64,000 bases of DNA from Brooklawnia sp963780175 (GTDB lineage Bacteria; Actinomycetota; Actinomycetes; Propionibacteriales; Propionibacteriaceae). The notes below the pieces were generated by a model that did not search any database, was not told where the DNA came from, and was given only the letters and a program-made list of their open reading frames with translations. How positions within the stretch are numbered: position 1 is the stretch's first letter; every line of letters starts with the position of its first letter. Below, one piece after another: positions 60,501 through 64,000 of the stretch. Both the position numbers and the translations under genes were made by a program. Location: NCBI GenBank assembly GCA_963780175.1, contig CAWAAT010000001.1, positions 1,339,235 to 1,403,234 of the forward strand. The letters run 5' to 3'.

Positions 60501-61716
60501 GTAGCAGAGTTACTCCAAAAGAAACTCGACATACCGAATCCAGAACAAAAATCATTGGAGAAAGATGACCCAAGATTAAAGGAGATGAAGGAGTGGTACA
60601 ATGGCTATAAAATAGGCGGGTTAGTTATCTATAATCCTTGGTCAGTAATTTCCTACTGAAGCAAAGAATGTGTACCGAACATTTATTGGGGTCGTACTGG
60701 CACAACTGAGATTATTAAGAAAGCGCTTAATGTTTCAAGCGTTGAAATCAAAAAAAAGTTAGGAGTATTGTTGCAAGAACAAACCATCGCAGCAACGATT
60801 GACCCCGCTATTGAATTTGATCGAATTTATGAGAATGAAACTGCATTTTGGGGTTTACTTTTGTTTGCTGGTTATCTAACTGCAGAGTCTTCGGGGTTAA
60901 TTAAGGATTCCAAATTGTATGAGTGCCAATTGAGGATTCCGAACAGGGAAGTTATGGCGCTTTACAGTGATGATGTAAAGGCGTGGTTTGATCCAAAATC
61001 AGACGGTCAAAGACACCAGTTATTTTTGCAACATTTAGCAAAGGAACAAGTAAAAGAATTTACTAAAGATTTGGGCGGTTATTTGTTAGGGTTGGTGGGT
61101 GTTGTTGGAGAGAATAAAAAAAGCGAGCAGCTGTATTATAGCTTTGTCCTTGTTCTCATCTGGTGTATTACGGGATGTTTATTGGTTGCACTTCAACCCT
61201 GAAGACGACTTAGGGCGATATGACATTTTATTAGTTCCTAAAGACAAGAGCAATTTGAAGGGAATAATTTTAGAATTCAAATATGCAAAATCCGATGAAA
61301 ACCTAGATGATGTTGCTAGAGAAACTTTAGAGCAGATTGGGTTACAAAGGTATGATAGGGAATGGAAGCAATATCCCTATATTAATCAGTGCGTAAAAGT
61401 AGTGATAGCTTTTTCTGAAAAGTCTGTAGCTACTGCATATGAGATAACCGGTTTTACTACGAAACAAAACAGTGACTCACCAGCGACGATAGAAAAAGAG
61501 ACAAGTTTTGATAAAGTAAGCTTTTTAGGGCCAGAAGAAGATGCTATTGATGGTTCAATCAAAGAGGAGCAGTTAAAACTTGCAAAAGAGATGCCTTCGC
61601 ACCAACTACAGAATTCACGCACTCCTACCATTCAACCCTCATTAAAGCTAAATAACAGCTCCGCCGATTTTGGCTCAAAACAACGGAGACAAAAAGAGCT
61701 GCCCAGACAGAAATAG
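57570..61716 (+). CDS. Giant NTase-TPR-AAA-PD-(D/E)XK protein, broken by a stop and a frameshift
   Basis: About 1,380 residues if its breaks are ignored. Residues 1-165 are helical. A DUF294-type nucleotidyltransferase follows (about 195-345), with LALGSLAREDFTPYSDFELA as G-S and paired acidic motif. A helical TPR-like stretch spans about 520-690. From about 730 comes an AAA-ATPase-like domain (GVEDFAKLIQGGYLFCDKTK, P-loop RWRREGKTLTMSM near 760, DEYDAPVNAAY near 897) of the DUF1703 class, ending in a PD-(D/E)XK nuclease (RYDILLVP, ILEFKYAK). An in-frame TGA at 60657 and a frameshift near 61140 interrupt it. The function is unknown; the architecture suggests a toxin or host-directed effector. 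Confidence 0.8.
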
Positions 61717-61991
61717 AACCTCACCGGAGACATTGCTGGAGTATCAATCTAACCCAATAGACATTTAAACATGAAGGACCACAAATGCTATTCACCACAC
61801 TTAAAAATAAGCTTCAAAGCAACCAACCATTAACTATAGAAAGAGAAACCATGTAACAAATTCCTGGTGATTTTATGAAAGAAAGAATAAGCCCCAAAGG
61901 GCAGTTAGAATTATTTAGGTCAGCACTAGAGCAGATCATAAGTTTTAGACCGCGAGCTGTGTTTGTTAGCAGAAACATTTGAAGGATATTT
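61717..61991 (+). other. Stretch with transposase remnant
   Basis: A 35-codon frame at 61875-61982 (MKERISPKGQLELFRSALEQ) resembles the extreme N-terminus of an IS5-like transposase and then stops. A second tiny frame (61787-61858) has no match. Nothing else is visible. Confidence 0.4.
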
Positions 61992-62255
61992 ATGCACAAA
62001 ACAAAGATTGGACGAAACGAAACATGTCCTTGTGGTAGTGGTAAGAAATACAAACGTTGCTGTTTTCTCCAAGTAGATTCAAGTATTCAGCCAATAGATG
62101 TTGCTTGGCATCAGCTACGCCAATTAGAGGGGCAAGTGATAGATAATCACTTGGTTCCTTATGTTATGGATCACCTACCTAAAGTAGAGCCTGTCCCATT
62201 TGCACCGATTTTGAAAAAATCACAAGTTACGCATAAGCATGTACTCTGCGCTTGA
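61992..62255 (+). CDS. SEC-C motif protein, probably truncated
   Basis: An 87-residue frame. The N-terminus IGRNETCPCGSGKKYKRCC carries the SEC-C zinc-binding motif (Cys12, Cys14, Cys23, Cys24), as found at one end of SecA and in many small proteins. The following part (WHQLRQLEGQVIDNHLVPYV) resembles the start of a larger SEC-C protein family of about 250 residues or more, so the C-terminal part is probably missing. Codon use fits the low-GC neighbourhood. The role of these proteins is not established. Confidence 0.7.
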   Translation: MHKTKIGRNETCPCGSGKKYKRCCFLQVDSSIQPIDVAWHQLRQLEGQVIDNHLVPYVMDHLPKVEPVPFAPILKKSQVTHKHVLCA

Positions 62256-62382
62256 GCGAAAACTTGAGCAAAAAATACGGATTTTTTTAATTGAATTAAT
62301 TTTTGCTATAAAAGAGGATTTTGCGACGCAGATTTTCCTAAGACGATCTCAATGTTTATTTTACACTTGATTTTACGGCAAA

Positions 62383-63880
62383 TTATGCAGCTTTTTTCAA
62401 CAACGATCGCTCATATTCAATTGCCATTCGCGATAAGAGCCAGAGATTGTGCGTCAGCACACACCAACTGATGGCAAGACGTTTATATTCGGTTATTCTG
62501 CTGCGCAAAGGTTTTCCTAAAAATACATTTTTGAAAATACCAATACGAGCTTCTGTTTGACTACGTCGTGTTTGTAGAGATAAAAAAATTGGATCAGATA
62601 ATCTTTCCTGAAGTTCTTTGGGACTTTTCGGGCAAATAGCATCGTAAATTTCGTGCTCTTTCAAAATGACAACATTGTTTTTGCTACTAAAACCACGATC
62701 AGCACAAGTCGAAGTAATGTGACCATAGTGTTTTTCAATTCGTGTGATTGTTGGCTCAAGTAATTTGCTATCTGATGGTGGTTGCTCACTGAATAATTGC
62801 CAATCGATAATCAACCCATTAATTTGTTCGGTTAATAATAGTCCTTGACCAAATTCAACTTCATTCCCAGCTTTGCCACGAACAATAACATGCGCATCTT
62901 TGTCATATAGGCTTAATATTTTTTCTGCAGATGGAACAATTCTTTCACCAATAATTCTTTCATGCGCTTGTTTAATCGCTGCTGGTAATTGCTCTAAAAT
63001 TAGATCAATTCGACGGATTACTTGCTGTGTTTGCGCAAATGTCCAATTTGTTTTTTGCCATTCATTACTGAGAAGCTGGCGATAACGTTTACCATGCTTG
63101 GCAATACAGGCGCTTAGTTTTTTCATCGCTCTAAAAATAACTTTGCGTTGCTTTTTACCATCGGCTTTTCTTCTAACATGCGTCATTGTAATGCAAAGTT
63201 TATTCATTTGTTTCATTAGCAAATGTGGCTCAATCATTCGATGTTTTAAGCCTTTCGCTCTAATTGTTTTAATCGCCAAGAGTAAACTTCTTGCAGCATC
63301 TCGCAATAAAACCCAATCAACAGGAAAGTGAATGTTGGCTTTTATGCAGGTACTATCCATGAAAATATTTTTGCAATCAATCGGTTGATGTAACCCAGAT
63401 TCCAATGCTTTATCGGTGGTAGATAAATTTGCCAACCATTCACAAATTTTTTCAGCAACCAATGTCTCGTCAAAATATTTTTCGTAACGTTCTAAAGAAC
63501 TTTTTGATATTGCCTTGCGAGAGCCAAAATCACTGATGTTGGTGAACCATTGAAATAAGGCACTATCGGCAAGTCTAATACTGAATAATCGATAAGATTC
63601 TCCAGTAAGATGGCGAGCAATATTGCAGCGTAGTGCATGCTCTGAATTTTTTGTAATGAAAAATGCCGATTTTGACTGCTGTAAAATTTAGCCAATATCT
63701 TTTTTGTTGTTGATCAGCAAATTGCTCCAAAGCACTTTGACACTAGTTCATTTTCTAAATCGCTTTTGTTTAGAATTTCATCAATCTTTATGAAGGTTTC
63801 TCGAAATTCTCGATAGTCAATGCGCCGTAAACATTTGGAATTTCTGGACGAAGTTCATATTGAAATGGTACATTATTCAT
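62383..63880 (-). pseudogene. IS transposase (IS5/IS1182-like), frameshifted
   Basis: The main frame (62383-63462, continuing in frame upstream to about 63680) holds FMDSTCIKANIHFPVDWVLL with the first catalytic Asp, TSTCADRGFSSKNNVVILKE with the second, and SQTEARIGIFKNVFLGKPLR with the catalytic Glu. The N-terminus (MNNVPFQYELRPEIPNVYGA from ATG 63880, then DQQQKRYWL) lies in other frames, so at least two shifts occur between 63690 and 63810. The intact protein would have about 490 residues. Its C-terminal half is perfectly open. No clear terminal inverted repeats could be fixed. Confidence 0.75.
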
Positions 63881-63938
63881 AGCGTGTTACTCTATTTTTG
63901 TAGTGAAAAATTGAATTATAACACGCTTTTTTCGGGGT

Positions 63939-63959
63939 AAAGTGCATTTTTTGCACTTT
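63939..63959. terminator. AT-rich hairpin
   Basis: AAAGTGCA pairs with TGCACTTT around a loop of T residues, followed by TTCCC. It lies upstream of the transposase gene, near the right edge of the window, and may be an intrinsic terminator or part of an IS end. Confidence 0.45.
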
Positions 63960-64000
63960 TTCCCGATTTATTTTTATCACTAAAGGTCTGTTTTTATAGG

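Larger units (their letters stand above)
50233..64000. other. Low-GC foreign segment (probable assembly chimera)
   Basis: From here to the end, base composition, codon use and gene content differ sharply from the first 50 kb. The segment begins inside a transposase gene and ends in intergenic DNA after another transposase, so no boundary to the actinobacterial genome is seen on its right. It may be a misjoin of contigs from a mixed sample; a natural insertion at pstP would kill an important gene. Confidence 0.8.

Overview
The window joins two unrelated genomes. Positions 1 to about 50,232 are high-GC DNA of an actinobacterium. The evidence is the fhaA-fhaB-pstP order, the type of arsenate reductase, leaderless-looking promoters and a srsABC-like phenolic-lipid cluster; Propionibacteriaceae is my guess, with modest confidence. 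From about 50,233 to the end the DNA is AT-rich, crowded with insertion-sequence pieces, and carries Rpn-type and AAA/PD-(D/E)XK genes typical of host-associated Gammaproteobacteria (Legionellales-like, low confidence). The switch falls inside pstP after codon 17 and enters the 3' part of a transposase gene, so an assembly chimera is the simplest reading.

Accessory region (1-20,250). An antirestriction (ArdC-like) gene is cut exactly at its HEAGH zinc motif by a 3.8-kb transposon that carries two tyrosine recombinases (2,773-6,582). Next comes a 12.5-kb island bracketed by two 171-bp direct repeats (7,224-7,394 and 19,911-20,081). It holds an arsenic-resistance locus: a leftward operon of two DUF318 permeases, ArsR, a small thioredoxin-like protein, ArsA and a DUF2703 protein; a second ArsR; a CoA-disulfide-reductase/rhodanese/ArsC triple fusion; an ArsR-ArsC fusion; a free-standing ArsC; and a DinB-like protein. 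An AbiE-like toxin-antitoxin pair sits at its right end.

Chromosome-like region (20,250-50,232). In order: a GpsA-like dehydrogenase with its SorC-type regulator, and a divergent PTS EIIA; LtrA; a cobalamin riboswitch followed by an AspT/YidE-like transporter; PncC; a META-domain lipoprotein; a P-type ATPase homologue that has lost its phosphorylated aspartate; a remnant glutaminase; a MalT/LuxR-type regulator; a LapA-domain protein; a DUF1269 protein; an SLC13-type permease; an acyl-CoA ligase with a long amphipathic tail; a pirin; a type III polyketide synthase/methyltransferase/flavoprotein operon next to a UbiA prenyltransferase; a KDPG aldolase/KDG kinase operon with an IclR regulator; thioredoxin; and the FHA-domain cell-division genes.

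Low-GC region (50,233-64,000). It contains a truncated transposase and its AAA partner; one transposase gene split by a complete 1.65-kb insertion sequence with a 10-bp target duplication; a truncated IS1634-like gene; an Rpn nuclease; a very large broken protein that combines a DUF294-type nucleotidyltransferase, TPR-like helices, an AAA domain and a PD-(D/E)XK nuclease; a SEC-C protein; and another damaged transposase.

Many otherwise conserved genes in both halves carry single-base frameshifts. The sequence therefore probably contains uncorrected indel errors, and broken genes should be read with that in mind.
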